Shown: positions 27,884 through 37,122 of the stretch, one piece after another
Layout of the letters: each line of letters begins with the position of its first letter
Position numbering within the stretch: the first letter of the stretch is position 1
Assembly: GCF_003244875.1 (NCBI RefSeq)
Contig: NZ_LXXZ01000054.1
Coordinates: 1 to 64,000, forward strand
DNA: 64,000 nucleotides
DNA from: Stenotrophomonas sepilia
GTDB taxonomy: Bacteria; Pseudomonadota; Gammaproteobacteria; Xanthomonadales; Xanthomonadaceae
Direction of reading: 5' to 3'
Made by a program: the position numbers and the translations under genes
The notes under the pieces: generated by a model
Told to the model about the DNA's origin: nothing
Databases searched by the model: none
Seen by the model: the letters and a program-made list of their open reading frames with translations, nothing else

Positions 27884-27977
27884 GTAGTGCCGGCCGCTGG
27901 CCGGCAGATGCAGTCTGCGCTGCCGGCCCGCGGCCGGCAGATGCAGTCTGCGCTGCCGGCCCGCGGCCGGCACTACC
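27884..27977. repeat. Composite SMAG repeat with a perfect 33-bp tandem duplication
   Basis: The array opens with GTAGTGCCGGCCGCTGGCCG and closes with the inverted CGGCACTACC. Between them are two identical 33-bp units (27906-27938 and 27939-27971), each holding AGATGCAGTCTGCGCTGCCG plus GCCCGCGGCCGGC. It lies between PfpI and the convergent DUF1439 gene. Confidence 0.9.
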
Positions 27978-28574
27978 TTATTTGCCCAGCAGGCCTGCCG
28001 GCACCAGGTTGCCCAGGTTCTGGTTGAAGGTGACCACCAGCTTGCCGTTTTTGACCTGTGCCGCCTGTACCTGAAGCGCGCCGAGCACCCCGGCCACGGC
28101 CGGGTCCAGCTTGTAGATCGGTTCGCGCTGGGCGTAGTCGCTCAGCCAGGCATTGAGCAGGCCACGGGTGCGTGAGTCGAGGCGGCCGCCCTGGTTGGCC
28201 GGGGTGAAGTCGTCCACGCTGGGCTGCTGCAGGTGGAAGCCCTGGGTCTGCGCGTCGTAGCGCAGGCCGCTGCTGAGCTTCACCGTACCCAGTTTGGCCG
28301 GGTTGCCGCCGGCGGTGGCCAGTGCCACGTCCATGCCCAGGTTCAAGCGCTCGCCGGCCGGAAGGCTCAGCTGAGGATGGCTCATGGTCAGGGAGATCAG
28401 GCCGCCAAGGGCGTCCTGGGTGCGCGGGAAGCTGCCATCGAGGTACTGCTGGACGTCGCTGGCACCCACCGACAGTTCGCGGCCGGAAATGGAGGGAGCC
28501 GCCTGCGCGCCGATCGCAGCGGCGATCAGTACGGTGGAGGCAGCGAGGCGGGTCATCAGGGAACGCAGGCGCAT
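27978..28574 (-). CDS. Secreted DUF1439 (YceB-like) protein
   Basis: 198 aa with signal peptide (LAASTVLIAAAIGAQAA, cleavage before PSISG). The body has the YceB-like features YLDGSFPRTQDALGGLISL, PAGERLNLGMDVALA and a C-terminal VVTFNQNLGNLVP. No lipobox Cys is present, unlike E. coli YceB, so it should be a soluble periplasmic protein. Function unknown. Confidence 0.78.
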   Translation of the reverse strand: MRLRSLMTRLAASTVLIAAAIGAQAAPSISGRELSVGASDVQQYLDGSFPRTQDALGGLISLTMSHPQLSLPAGERLNLGMDVALATAGGNPAKLGTVKLSSGLRYDAQTQGFHLQQPSVDDFTPANQGGRLDSRTRGLLNAWLSDYAQREPIYKLDPAVAGVLGALQVQAAQVKNGKLVVTFNQNLGNLVPAGLLGK

Positions 28575-28655
28575 GGCGGTGACCGATGGCAGGGAATGGA
28601 TGGATCAAAGAGTAGCCGTGCAGGCTGAATCGCGCGTGCATGCGGCTGTAACGGT

Positions 28656-29195
28656 TCAGTCCAGCATCGGACGCAGTTGCGCCGACTGGATCTGCCAGGC
28701 GCTGCCATCGCTGCTGGGTTGCACGCGGTACCAGCCACCGAAGCGGAACGTACCGTTGGCGGTGACCGCGCGGATCTGCACCGGCACTTCAAGCAGCTGC
28801 GGTGGCTGCCGATCGTCGCGGGCGACCGGGGGATCGCTGTGCAGGCGCAGGGTGCGCAGGTCCTGCAGCTGCCGCAGCGCGGCGTCGTCCGCATGCCGCG
28901 GGTCGCTGGGCGGGATCGTCCAGGCAGCATCGCTGGCGGCGCGGTCGCGGTTGAGCAACGCCGCTACGTAGCGGTTGAGCATCGTCGATGGCGGCTCGGC
29001 ATCGTCGGCGACAGCGGACAGCACCGGCATTTCACTTGCCTGCACTGCTGCGGGATCGGGGCCGGTGCGGGTGTCCATGGCTGCGGTAGCAGCGACGGGA
29101 GCGGACGCTGCCGCGATGTCGCCGGTCGTCTGTGCTGCCGGGCGTGAACAGCCCAGCAGCACCAAGGGTGCGATCAGCAACGGGATCCTGCGCAT
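28656..29195 (-). CDS. Putative lipoprotein, hypothetical
   Basis: 179 aa starting MRRIPLLIAPLVLLGCSRPA, with a clear lipobox (LLGC). A low-complexity Ala/Thr linker follows, then a folded part (STMLNRYVAALLNRDRAASD ... FRFGGWYRVQPSSDGSAWQI) that resembles a small NTF2-like or cystatin-like domain. No recognised family. It sits 81 bases upstream of the DUF1439 gene on the same strand. Confidence 0.72.
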   Translation of the reverse strand: MRRIPLLIAPLVLLGCSRPAAQTTGDIAAASAPVAATAAMDTRTGPDPAAVQASEMPVLSAVADDAEPPSTMLNRYVAALLNRDRAASDAAWTIPPSDPRHADDAALRQLQDLRTLRLHSDPPVARDDRQPPQLLEVPVQIRAVTANGTFRFGGWYRVQPSSDGSAWQIQSAQLRPMLD

Positions 29196-29251
29196 GTCTG
29201 CCTCCTCCCCGAGGCAACCTGGAGGGCGGCAGTGTAGCGATTGCGCCGGGA

Positions 29252-29560
29252 TCAGCGGGAGGAGGGCAGCTGATCCAGAGCGTCCAGCGCTGGCAGGACC
29301 TGACCGGCGATGGCCGCCAATGCGTGGCCGCCGGTCTCGGCATGGCGCTGCACGATATCGCGCAGCAGCTGGGTGGCGATCACCAGGGTCGCACGCTCGT
29401 CGCCGCTGATCCCGGCGGTACGCGGGGCCGCCTCCAGCAGGCGCATCAGGTCGCGGCTGGCGCGATGCTCCAGTTCGATGGTGCAGCGCCCTGTGCACTG
29501 CAGCCCGTCCTTTTCGATGGGGGTCACCGAGATCCGGTAGCGGGTGGAGGGGCTGGCCAT
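29252..29560 (-). CDS. DUF3861-like protein
   Basis: 102 aa. The pattern RYRISVTPIEKDGLQCTGRC, followed by an IELEHRASRDLMRLLE helix and an ERATLVIATQLLRDIVQRH helix, fits the small DUF3861 family, which has no known role. The start at 29560 (MASPSTRYR) is chosen; the open frame further upstream has no family support. Confidence 0.68.
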   Translation of the reverse strand: MASPSTRYRISVTPIEKDGLQCTGRCTIELEHRASRDLMRLLEAAPRTAGISGDERATLVIATQLLRDIVQRHAETGGHALAAIAGQVLPALDALDQLPSSR

Positions 29561-29763
29561 GAGGGTGTGCTCGCCGTAGCTGTGGAGGATGTGCCCACCA
29601 TAGGCAAGGCCACGGCCTGAGGCGACGGCCGGCGCTGCACGCAGTGTTCCACCCGGTACGTTCCAGCACCTGCCCAGGCCGCGCTCGGCCAGTGGCGACG
29701 GGCCTGTACGGGCATTCCCGGGGAGGCGGCAACGCTGTGTTGCGGATTGCCACAGCGCGACGC

Positions 29764-29786
29764 ATCCACGCATGGCGTGGATCTAC
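29764..29786. repeat. Single SMAG-type palindrome (ATCCACGC family)
   Basis: ATCCACGCATGGCGTGGATC followed by TAC; adjacent to the terminator of the HU-like gene. Confidence 0.8.
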
Positions 29787-29798
29787 CGCCGGGCACGC

Positions 29799-29828
29799 AA
29801 AAAAAACGGGACGGCCAGAGCCGTCCCG
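29799..29828 (-). terminator. Terminator of the HU-like gene
   Basis: Perfect 9-bp stem CGGGACGGC-caga-GCCGTCCCG (29807-29828) followed on the minus strand by a run of eight bases that are nearly all T. Confidence 0.9.
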
Positions 29829-29853
29829 TCGGAATCCACGTTGGGGCGCGCGC

Positions 29854-30252
29854 TTACAGCGCGGCGTCCTTCAGCTTCTTCAGCGGACGCACCTTCAGCT
29901 TGGTGGTGGCCGGCTTGGCGGCGAACCACTGCTCTTCCTTGGTGAACGGGTTGATGCCCTTGCGCTTCGGCTTGGCCGGCACATTGACGGTGGTGATCTT
30001 CAGCAGGCCCGGCAGGGTGAAGGAGCCAGCGCCCTTCTTGTGCACCGAGGAGGCGACGGCGCTTTCCAGCGAGGCCAGCACAGCGCGGACGTCCTTGGCG
30101 ACGACGCCGGAGGCTTCAGCGATGTGTGCAACCAGGCCGGACTTGGTCAGCACTTCCTTGATCGGCTTCGGAGCGGCCGGCTTGGCGGCTGCCTTCGTCG
30201 CGACTTTCTTCGCTGCCTTCTTCGGGGCAGCCTTCTTAGCGGTCTTTGCCAT
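29854..30252 (-). CDS. HU-family DNA-binding protein with a basic N-terminal tail
   Basis: 132 aa. The first 35-40 residues are a Lys/Ala/Pro tail (MAKTAKKAAPKKAAKKVATK), then an HU/IHF fold with VAHIAEASGVVAKDVRAVL, GSFTLPGLLKITTV and KRKGINPFTKEE, where the P of the DNA-intercalating arm is retained. Eukaryotic histone-H1-like tails fused to HU occur in several bacteria. It probably compacts DNA. The start at 30252 fits a clean tail; the upstream in-frame extension is unlikely. Confidence 0.87.
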   Translation of the reverse strand: MAKTAKKAAPKKAAKKVATKAAAKPAAPKPIKEVLTKSGLVAHIAEASGVVAKDVRAVLASLESAVASSVHKKGAGSFTLPGLLKITTVNVPAKPKRKGINPFTKEEQWFAAKPATTKLKVRPLKKLKDAAL

Positions 30253-30624
30253 GGTTTCCTGTTCCGTGAACGGTTGGTTGTTTGGTCGGCGCCGAACCCC
30301 GTCGGCAAGCGCAATGTAGGGCAACTCTTGGGCGCCGCCAATAGCCCGAAGCGCGGAAAGTGCATGTTTTTTCATATCCAGGCCGATTCAGTACATGGTC
30401 GGCGGTGGGGGATGGGGGCACGCCAGCGTGTTCGATCGCCGGCGCCCGCCGATCGGTGGGGTGCGCGAAACCACTGAAAACAAGAGGAAAATGCGTTCCG
30501 GGCTGGCGAGGAAGTGTCCACGCGCCGGACTCGGGGGCGACGTCCGGCGTGCGGCGGAGCGACGCAGGGCTAACGCGTGGCGTGCGAGGGTAGCCGTTCA
30601 TCACCGCCACGCAGGAGCAGCACA
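30253..30624. other. 372-base divergent intergenic region
   Basis: Carries the promoters of the HU-like gene (minus) and the OsmC gene (plus). A hairpin CGCCGGAC-11 bases-GTCCGGCG lies at 30523-30549, upstream of OsmC. The part near 30250-30390 is visibly more A/T-rich, as expected for the HU promoter. I see no gene. Confidence 0.5.
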
Positions 30625-31056
30625 ATGGGAATCTCGCGACACGCCACCGCGCACTGGGAAGGCGATCTGAAGACGGGCAAGGGGCAGTTGAGCACGCCGC
30701 AGAGTGGGCTGCTGGACAAGACCCGCTACGGTTTCAACAGCCGCTTCGGCGACGAAAAGGGCACCAATCCGGAAGAGCTGATTGCCGCCGCGCACGCGGG
30801 TTGTTTCACCATGGCGTTGTCAGCCAAGCTCGGCGAAGCAGGCTTCACCCCGACCTCGCTGGACACCGAAGCCAAGGTCGACCTGTCGCTGGAAGGCGGT
30901 CCGCAGTTGTCGCAGATCCGCCTGAAGGTCAGGGCGGTGGTGCCCGGCATCGATGCGACGCAGTTCCGTGCCATTGCCGATGATGCCAAGCAGAACTGCC
31001 CGGTATCCAAGGCGCTGAGCGCGGTGCCGATCAGCCTGGAAGCCGAGCTGGGCTGA
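30625..31056 (+). CDS. OsmC-family peroxiredoxin
   Basis: 143 aa OsmC/Ohr superfamily. The two redox Cys are in AAAHAGCFTMALS and QNCPVSKAL, the positions expected for thiol-dependent organic hydroperoxide reduction. The N terminus (GISRHATAHWEGDLKTGKGQ) matches OsmC rather than Ohr. Preceded by AGGAGCAG, a good ribosome-binding site. Cytoplasmic; probably stress-induced. Confidence 0.9.
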   Translation: MGISRHATAHWEGDLKTGKGQLSTPQSGLLDKTRYGFNSRFGDEKGTNPEELIAAAHAGCFTMALSAKLGEAGFTPTSLDTEAKVDLSLEGGPQLSQIRLKVRAVVPGIDATQFRAIADDAKQNCPVSKALSAVPISLEAELG

Positions 31057-31068
31057 GCCGGCGCATCT

Positions 31069-31146
31069 GTAGAGCCGAGCCCATGCTCGGCTTCTGCAGG
31101 TCCCGTGATCTGGCCGAGGAGCAGCCGAGCGTGGGCTCGGCTCTAC
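31069..31146. repeat. SMAG-type palindrome dimer (GAGCCGAGCCCATGCTCGGCT family)
   Basis: GTAGAGCCGAGCCCATGCTC... at 31069-31092 and an inverted copy ending CTCGGCTCTAC at 31146, between the convergent OsmC and PhzF genes. Confidence 0.85.
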
Positions 31147-31155
31147 AGTACCCCT

Positions 31156-32034
31156 TTACCAATCAAGGGTGCCGGTGATGACGGTCTGCACCTGTCCCCC
31201 GGACCAGACCTCGCCGTCCTCATCGACCCGCAGGGTCAGACGCGCATCGTGGCCGACTTCGCGGCCCTGGCTGACTTCGAACGGTGCACGGCCACGTGGC
31301 AGCGCGTCGCGCAGGTCCAGCCACGCAGCCAGCACTGCATTGGCGGCCCCGGAGGCGGCGTCCTCGAAGCGCCGACCATTGCCGACGAAAGCGCGCACGG
31401 CCAGATCGAATCCCTCACTGCCATCGCTGAAGGCATAGGCGAACACGCCCATGCTGTCGGTGGACTCGGCCAGCGCAGCCACCGCGTCCCAGTCCGGATG
31501 CAGGGCGCGCAATGCGGCTTCATCGGCCACCTGCACCACCCACCAGCTGCGTCCGCCCTGCATGCGCGCCGGCGGCAGCGAGCCCAGTGGCCAGTCCTTC
31601 AGTGCTGCCAGCAGGCGCGGATCGGTGGCTTCAGCGATCTCCGCCAACTGCGCGCGCGGTGTGCGGATGGCGATGCGCTGCTGCGCGCCCTCACCGCTGA
31701 CGCGCAGCGGCAGGGCACCGGCAATGCCGTCCTGCACCAGCACGCCGTCGACCGGTGTGGCCAGGCCTGCCTGCAGCACCGCATGCGCCGTGCCGACGCT
31801 GGGGTGACCGGCGAACGGCACTTCCTTCTGCGGGCTGAACATGCGCAGCCGGTAGCTGGCACCGTCGGCCTGGGGCGGAAACACGAAGGTGGTCTCGGGC
31901 AGGCGCGTCCAGCGCGCGATGGCCTGCATGCTGGCATCGTCCAGGCCGTCGGCATCGAGTACCACGGCCAGCGGGTTGCCAGCGCCGGCGCGCGGGGAAA
32001 ACACATCCAGCTGCAGGAAACGGCGGGTGGTCAT
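31156..32034 (-). CDS. PhzF family isomerase-like protein (copy 1)
   Basis: 292 aa diaminopimelate-epimerase-fold PhzF protein. Conserved stretches: LQLDVFSPRAGAGNPLAVVL, LPETTFVFPP with the catalytic Glu, MFSPQKEVPFAGHPSVGTAH, and C-terminal EDAASGAANAVLAAWL. In phenazine producers PhzF isomerises DHHA, but most family members are of unknown function and no phz genes are here. It is a tandem paralogue of the next gene, sharing the family motifs but diverged elsewhere. Confidence 0.88.
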   Translation of the reverse strand: MTTRRFLQLDVFSPRAGAGNPLAVVLDADGLDDASMQAIARWTRLPETTFVFPPQADGASYRLRMFSPQKEVPFAGHPSVGTAHAVLQAGLATPVDGVLVQDGIAGALPLRVSGEGAQQRIAIRTPRAQLAEIAEATDPRLLAALKDWPLGSLPPARMQGGRSWWVVQVADEAALRALHPDWDAVAALAESTDSMGVFAYAFSDGSEGFDLAVRAFVGNGRRFEDAASGAANAVLAAWLDLRDALPRGRAPFEVSQGREVGHDARLTLRVDEDGEVWSGGQVQTVITGTLDW

Positions 32035-32081
32035 CGGGGCGAAACTCCAGGATCGGGTGGCGCGCAGCTTAACGCGCGGTT

Positions 32082-32151
32082 GTAGAGCCGAGCCCATGCT
32101 CGGCTGTGTCGGGGTGTGAGAAGAAGCAGCCGAGCGTGGGCTCGGCTCTAC
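32082..32151. repeat. SMAG-type palindrome dimer that supplies the copy-2 phzF stop codon
   Basis: GTAGAGCCGAGCCCATGCTC... at 32082 and an inverted copy ending CTCGGCTCTAC at 32151. The CTA of this last GTAG (32148-32150 on plus) is the TAG stop of the second PhzF gene. Confidence 0.88.
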
Positions 32152-33023
32152 AGCCAACGGATCTGGCCGTCGATGACCGGCTGCACCTGGCCGCCGATCC
32201 ACACCGTGCCCTGCGCGTCGACCTGCACCTGCACGCGGCCATCGCGGCCCACTTCGCGGCCCTGGCTGGCCACGTAGCGGCCTTCGCCGCCGGGCAGGGC
32301 ATCGCGCTGCCGCAGCCAGGCGCCGATCAGCGCATTGGCGCTGCCAGTGACCGGGTCCTCGGGCACGCTGGGGGCATCGGCGGGGCAGAACGCACGCACC
32401 ACGCGGGCATGGCCGGCGCCGGCTTCGTCGGCGAACACCGCCACGCCGGTGGCATCGGTGGCAAGGCTCCAGTCGGCCAGCGCGGCCATGTCCGGCAGCA
32501 GGCTGCGCACGGCGTTGGCATCGCGCAGTGGCAGCAGCCACCAGCGTGCGCCGTTGTCCCAGAGTTCGGGCGCCTGCCCGTCGGCAGCGAGCGCCAACAG
32601 CGCGGCGGGCGCTCCGCCTGCCTCCGTGTCCAGTTGCCGTGCCGGCGGGCTGGCCAGCTGGATCTCCAGTGCCTCGGCCGGGCCGCTCACCCGTACTGGG
32701 AGCAACCCTGCCGCGCATTGCTGCAGCAGGGCGCCGTCGCGCGGTTGGGCCAGGCCGCAGGTCACCGCCGCCCAGGCGGCACCGACGCTGGGGTGGCCGG
32801 CGAAGGCCAGCTCACGGGTCGGTGTGAAGATGCGGATGTGGTAATCGGCGCCGGGCGCGGTGGGGCGCAGGAAGAACACCGTCTCGGACAGGTTCAGCCA
32901 GGTAGCCAGGGCCTGCATCTGGCTGCTGGAGAGCGCGTCGGCGTCCAGGATGACGCCCAGTGGATTGCCGGTTCCGGGGCGGGGGCCGAAGACATCGAGC
33001 TGCAGGTAACGGAGGACGGCCAT
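32148..33023 (-). CDS. PhzF family isomerase-like protein (copy 2)
   Basis: 291 aa, second PhzF-fold protein. Matches copy 1 at LQLDVFGPRPGTGNPLGVIL, LSETVFFLRP (catalytic Glu), FAGHPSVGAAWAAV and DPVTGSANALIGAWL. The two are the only genes between the OsmC and lysAC genes and probably arose by old duplication. Its TAG stop lies inside a SMAG repeat. The substrate is unknown. Confidence 0.88.
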   Translation of the reverse strand: MAVLRYLQLDVFGPRPGTGNPLGVILDADALSSSQMQALATWLNLSETVFFLRPTAPGADYHIRIFTPTRELAFAGHPSVGAAWAAVTCGLAQPRDGALLQQCAAGLLPVRVSGPAEALEIQLASPPARQLDTEAGGAPAALLALAADGQAPELWDNGARWWLLPLRDANAVRSLLPDMAALADWSLATDATGVAVFADEAGAGHARVVRAFCPADAPSVPEDPVTGSANALIGAWLRQRDALPGGEGRYVASQGREVGRDGRVQVQVDAQGTVWIGGQVQPVIDGQIRWL

Positions 33024-33098
33024 CTACGGGGATATTGCGCTTAGAATCGAAGGTTCCGCCCCCGAGGGCGGCTTCCCCACATTCTACATAGCCAATCC

Positions 33099-35693
33099 AT
33101 GTCAGCTTCCCCCCTTGTCGATCGTTGGATCGTACTGAAGTTCGGCGGCACCTCGGTGTCGCGTCGTCACCGCTGGGACACGATCGGGAAGCTGGCGAAA
33201 AAACGCGCGGAAGAGACCGGATCGCGCGTGCTGGTGGTGGTATCGGCGCTGTCCGGGGTCACCAACGAACTGACCGCGATTGCCGACGGCGCGCCGGACA
33301 GCGGTGATCGCGTGGCAGCGCTTGTCGAGCGGCATGAGGGCTTCCTGGCCGAACTCGGCCTGGGCCGCGAGGTGCTGGCCGAACGGCTGGCGGCACTGCA
33401 GGGCCTGCTCGACGATGCGCGGGCGGCCACCCGTCCGCTGGATTGGCAGGCCGAAGTGCTGGGCCAGGGCGAGCTGCTGTCCTCCACCCTGGGCGCGGCC
33501 TATCTGCGCGCCTCGGGCCTGGACATGGGCTGGATGGATGCCCGCCAGTGGCTGGACGCGATGCCGCCGCAGCCGAACCAGAGCGACTGGTCGCAGCGGC
33601 TGTCGGTGAACTGCCAGTGGCGCGCCGACGCGGAGTGGATGCAGCGCTTCCGCGCGCAGCCGACCCGCCTGCTGATCACCCAGGGCTTCATTTCGCGGCA
33701 TGCCGATGGTGGTACCGCCATCCTCGGCCGTGGTGGCTCGGATACCTCGGCGGCGTACTTCGGTGCGCTGCTCGGCGCCAGCCGGGTGGAGATCTGGACC
33801 GATGTGCCGGGCATGTTCAGCGCCAATCCGAAGGACGTGCCGGACGCGCGCCTGCTGACCCGCCTGGACTATTACGAAGCGCAGGAAATCGCCACCACCG
33901 GCGCCAAGGTGCTTCACCCGCGCTCGATCAAGCCGTGCCGCGATGCCGGCGTGCCGATGGCCATCCTCGATACCGAGCGCCCGGAACTGCCGGGCACCAG
34001 CATCGATGGCAGCGCCGCACCGGTGCCGGGGGTGAAGGCGATCAGCCGCCGCAATGGCATCGTGCTGGTGTCGATGGAAGGCATCGGCATGTGGCAGCAG
34101 GTCGGCTTCCTGGCCGATGTGTTCAACCTGTTCAAGAAGCACGGCCTGTCGGTGGACCTGATCGGTTCGGCCGAGACCAACGTCACCGTGTCGCTGGACC
34201 CGTCCGAGAACCTGGTCAACACCGATGTGCTGGCCGCGCTGTCGGCCGACCTGTCGCAGATCTGCAAGGTGAAGGTGATCGTGCCGTGCGCGGCGATCAC
34301 CCTGGTGGGCCGTGGCATGCGGTCGCTGCTGCACAAGCTGTCGGACGTGTGGGCGACCTTCGGCCGTGAGCGCGTGCACATGATCTCGCAGTCGTCCAAC
34401 GACCTGAACCTGACCTTCGTCATCGACGAGGCCGATGCCGATGGCCTGCTGCCGATCCTGCACGCAGAGCTGATCGACAGCGGCGCGATGCCGGTGGAGG
34501 AGACCGAAGTGTTCGGCCCGCGCTGGCGCGAGATTGCCGGCACCGTGCGCCCGCGCGGCACGCCGTGGTGGCGCGGCCAGCGTGCGCACCTGCTGCAGCT
34601 GGCCGATGCCGGTACGCCGCGCTACGTCTACCACCTGCCGACGGTGCGCGCCCGCGCCCGTGCACTGGCCGCGATCAAGCCGATCGACCAGCGCTACTAC
34701 GCGATCAAGGCCAACAGCCACCCGGCCATCCTGCAGCTGCTGGAAGCCGAAGGCTTCGGCCTGGAGTGCGTGTCGCACGGCGAGCTGAAGCATGTGTTCC
34801 AGCACCTGCCGGAACTGTCGCCCAAGCGCGTGCTGTTCACCCCCAGCTTCTGCCCGCGCAGCGAGTACGAGGCGGCGTTTGCGCTGGGCGTGACCGTGAC
34901 CGTCGACAACGTGGAAGCGCTGCAGCGCTGGCCGGACCTGTTCCGTAACCGCGAGCTGTGGCTGCGCGTCGATCTGGGCCGGGGTGAGGGCCACCACGCC
35001 AAGGTCCGTACCGGTGGCAAGGAGTCCAAGTTCGGCCTGCCGATCGCCCGCGTCGACGAGTTCGTGCGCGCGGCCACCGAACTGGGCAGCCGCGTGGTGG
35101 GCCTGCATGCGCACCTGGGCAGCGGCGTGGAAACCGCGCAGCACTGGCGGCTGATGTGCGATGAGCTGGCCGGTTTCGCTCGCCGCATCGGCAGCGTACA
35201 GACCATCGATATCGGTGGTGGCCTGCCGATTCCGTACAGCGACGAAGACGAACCCTTCGACCTGGACGCCTGGGCCGAGGGCCTGGCCGAGGTCAAGGCA
35301 CTGCACCCGGCATTCCGCCTGGCGATCGAGCCGGGCCGCTACCTGGTGGCCGAATCGGGCGTGCTGCTGACCCATGCCACCCAGGTGGTGGAAAAGGACG
35401 GCGTGCGCCGTGTCGGCCTGGACGCCGGCATGAACGCACTGATGCGCCCGGCGCTGTACGACGCCTGGCATGACATCGAGAATCTCAGCCGCCAGGGCGG
35501 TTATGCCGAAGCGGCGTTCGATGTGGTCGGGCCGATCTGCGAATCCAGCGATGTGTTCGGCAAGCGCCGCAAGCTGCCGGTGTCGACCGCGCCGGACGAC
35601 GTGATGCTGATCGCCGATGCCGGTGCCTACGGCTATGTGATGGCCAACACCTACAACCAGCGGATGCTGCCGCGCGAAGACGTGATCGAATGA
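33099..35693 (+). CDS. lysAC: Bifunctional aspartate kinase/diaminopimelate decarboxylase
   Basis: 864 aa fusion. Residues 1 to about 460 are an aspartokinase (LKFGGTSVSRRHRWD, GRGGSDTSAAYFGALL, two ACT-type regulatory repeats such as VSLDPSENLVNTDVLAALSA and ISQSSNDLNLTFVIDEADAD). From about 490 it is a PLP-dependent DAP decarboxylase with YYAIKANSHP (PLP Lys537), GLHAHLGSGVE, DIGGGLPIPY and IEPGRYLVAESGVLL. It joins the first and last steps of lysine synthesis, a fusion known in Xanthomonads. The second step consumes meso-DAP, a peptidoglycan building block, in line with the wall genes downstream. Confidence 0.95.
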   Translation: MSASPLVDRWIVLKFGGTSVSRRHRWDTIGKLAKKRAEETGSRVLVVVSALSGVTNELTAIADGAPDSGDRVAALVERHEGFLAELGLGREVLAERLAALQGLLDDARAATRPLDWQAEVLGQGELLSSTLGAAYLRASGLDMGWMDARQWLDAMPPQPNQSDWSQRLSVNCQWRADAEWMQRFRAQPTRLLITQGFISRHADGGTAILGRGGSDTSAAYFGALLGASRVEIWTDVPGMFSANPKDVPDARLLTRLDYYEAQEIATTGAKVLHPRSIKPCRDAGVPMAILDTERPELPGTSIDGSAAPVPGVKAISRRNGIVLVSMEGIGMWQQVGFLADVFNLFKKHGLSVDLIGSAETNVTVSLDPSENLVNTDVLAALSADLSQICKVKVIVPCAAITLVGRGMRSLLHKLSDVWATFGRERVHMISQSSNDLNLTFVIDEADADGLLPILHAELIDSGAMPVEETEVFGPRWREIAGTVRPRGTPWWRGQRAHLLQLADAGTPRYVYHLPTVRARARALAAIKPIDQRYYAIKANSHPAILQLLEAEGFGLECVSHGELKHVFQHLPELSPKRVLFTPSFCPRSEYEAAFALGVTVTVDNVEALQRWPDLFRNRELWLRVDLGRGEGHHAKVRTGGKESKFGLPIARVDEFVRAATELGSRVVGLHAHLGSGVETAQHWRLMCDELAGFARRIGSVQTIDIGGGLPIPYSDEDEPFDLDAWAEGLAEVKALHPAFRLAIEPGRYLVAESGVLLTHATQVVEKDGVRRVGLDAGMNALMRPALYDAWHDIENLSRQGGYAEAAFDVVGPICESSDVFGKRRKLPVSTAPDDVMLIADAGAYGYVMANTYNQRMLPREDVIE

Positions 35694-35769
35694 CCACCGC
35701 GCGCGCCCTGCACCCGCCCACCGACACGCCCCGCGCCCTCGCGCGGGCCCGTGCCTGACCGGATACACC

Positions 35770-37122
35770 ATGACTGCTTTCGACAAACACCAGGTTTCCC
35801 GCTTCCGCTTCGTCCGCTGCGACTTCGCAGCGGATACCGGCGTGGCCCGGCTGGTCTACGCCTTCGACGACGGCCCGGAGATGGTGGAGACCATCACCGT
35901 GCCGGGTGCCCCGTTCGTGCTGGACGAGGCGCGCGCCGCTGCCGTGCAGCGTGCGCTGCAGCTGCTGCACCTGATCGCCGGCGTCAGCTACTACAAGGCC
36001 GGCGTACCGGATACGGTCAGCATCGACAGTTACAGCATCGATGCCGATACCGCCGCACTGGTGGAGACCATTTACCTCAATGGCCTGGGCGAATTCGCCT
36101 ACCGTAACGGCCTGAACCTGCGCGGCCGGTTCCGGTTGCCGGTGCAGGGCGAGGCCGTGCAGGCGCCGGCGCTGGGCCTGCAGCCGCACGCACTGGTGGC
36201 CATCGGCGGCGGCAAGGATTCGCTGGTCAGCATCGAAGCGCTGCGCCGTGCCGGCGTGGACGAAACGGTGACCTGGATCGGTGGCTCGCAGCTGATCCGC
36301 GCCTGTGCCGAGCGCACCGGCCTGCCGACACTGAACCTGGGCCGTGCGCTGGCGCCGGAACTGTTCGAGCTCAACCGCCAGGGCGCCTGGAACGGCCACA
36401 TCCCGGTCACTGCGGTGAACTCGGCAATCATGGTGCTGGCCGCGTTGCTGCAGGGCGTGGACCAGGTGGTGTTCTCCAACGAGCGTTCGGCCAGCTACGG
36501 CAGCCAGATTCCAGGCACCGGCGAAGTGAACCACCAGTGGTCCAAGGGCTGGGTGTTTGAACAGGCCTTCGGCAGCCATGTACAGGCGCACGTTGCGGCG
36601 GACCTGCAGTACTACTCGCTGCTGCGCCCGTTGTCCGAGCTGGCGGTGGCCCGCCAGTTCGCCAAGACCGATTTCTACGACGCGCACTTCTCCAGCTGCA
36701 ACCGCAATTTCCACATTCTTGGCGAGCGCCCGGTGAACCGCTGGTGCGGCGTCTGCCCGAAGTGCCATTTCGTGTTCCTGGCGCTGGCTCCGTTCATGCC
36801 CAAGACGCGCCTGGTGCGCATCTTCGGCCGCAACCTGCTGGACGATGCCGAGCAGGCCGCTGGCTTCGACGCGCTGCTGGAGTTCCAGGACCACAAGCCG
36901 TTCGAGTGCGTGGGCGAAGGCCGCGAATCGCGTGCGGCGATGGCGACCCTGGCCCAGCGCCCGGAATGGAAGGAAGACGTGTTGGTGAAGCGCTTCTGCA
37001 ATGAAATCCAGCCGCAGCTGGATGCCGCCGAACTGGAACTGGCGCCGCTGCTGCAGCTGCAGGGCGAGCACCGCGTTCCGGCTGCGCTGTGGGACCGGGT
37101 GCGTGAAGATTTCGAAGCTTGA
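35770..37122 (+). CDS. murL: UDP-MurNAc-L-Ala-L-Glu epimerase
   Basis: 450 aa MurL. Recognised from [20 protein letters not shown] (a PP-loop-like nucleotide-binding start), the [20 protein letters not shown] region and [19 protein letters not shown], a paired Cys motif. MurL converts the terminal L-Glu of UDP-MurNAc-L-Ala-L-Glu to D-Glu. It was described in Xanthomonas oryzae together with MurD2, replacing the MurI/MurD route for D-Glu. The 3' end overlaps murD2 by 20 bases, so they are co-translated. Confidence 0.9.
   Translation: MTAFDKHQVSRFRFVRCDFAADTGVARLVYAFDDGPEMVETITVPGAPFVLDEARAAAVQRALQLLHLIAGVSYYKAGVPDTVSIDSYSIDADTAALVETIYLNGLGEFAYRNGLNLRGRFRLPVQGEAVQAPALGLQPHALVAIGGGKDSLVSIEALRRAGVDETVTWIGGSQLIRACAERTGLPTLNLGRALAPELFELNRQGAWNGHIPVTAVNSAIMVLAALLQGVDQVVFSNERSASYGSQIPGTGEVNHQWSKGWVFEQAFGSHVQAHVAADLQYYSLLRPLSELAVARQFAKTDFYDAHFSSCNRNFHILGERPVNRWCGVCPKCHFVFLALAPFMPKTRLVRIFGRNLLDDAEQAAGFDALLEFQDHKPFECVGEGRESRAAMATLAQRPEWKEDVLVKRFCNEIQPQLDAAELELAPLLQLQGEHRVPAALWDRVREDFEA

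Noticed and set aside
27906-27971. Possible CRISPR-like repeats
   Set aside because: Two adjacent 33-bp copies with no spacers, within a SMAG repeat; no cas genes.
31156-33023. Phenazine biosynthesis cluster
   Set aside because: Only PhzF-type proteins are present; the rest of a phz operon is missing.
33102-35786. Minus-strand frame of nearly 900 codons opposite lysAC
   Set aside because: Shadow of the fused aspartokinase/decarboxylase gene, whose motifs are all intact on the other strand.
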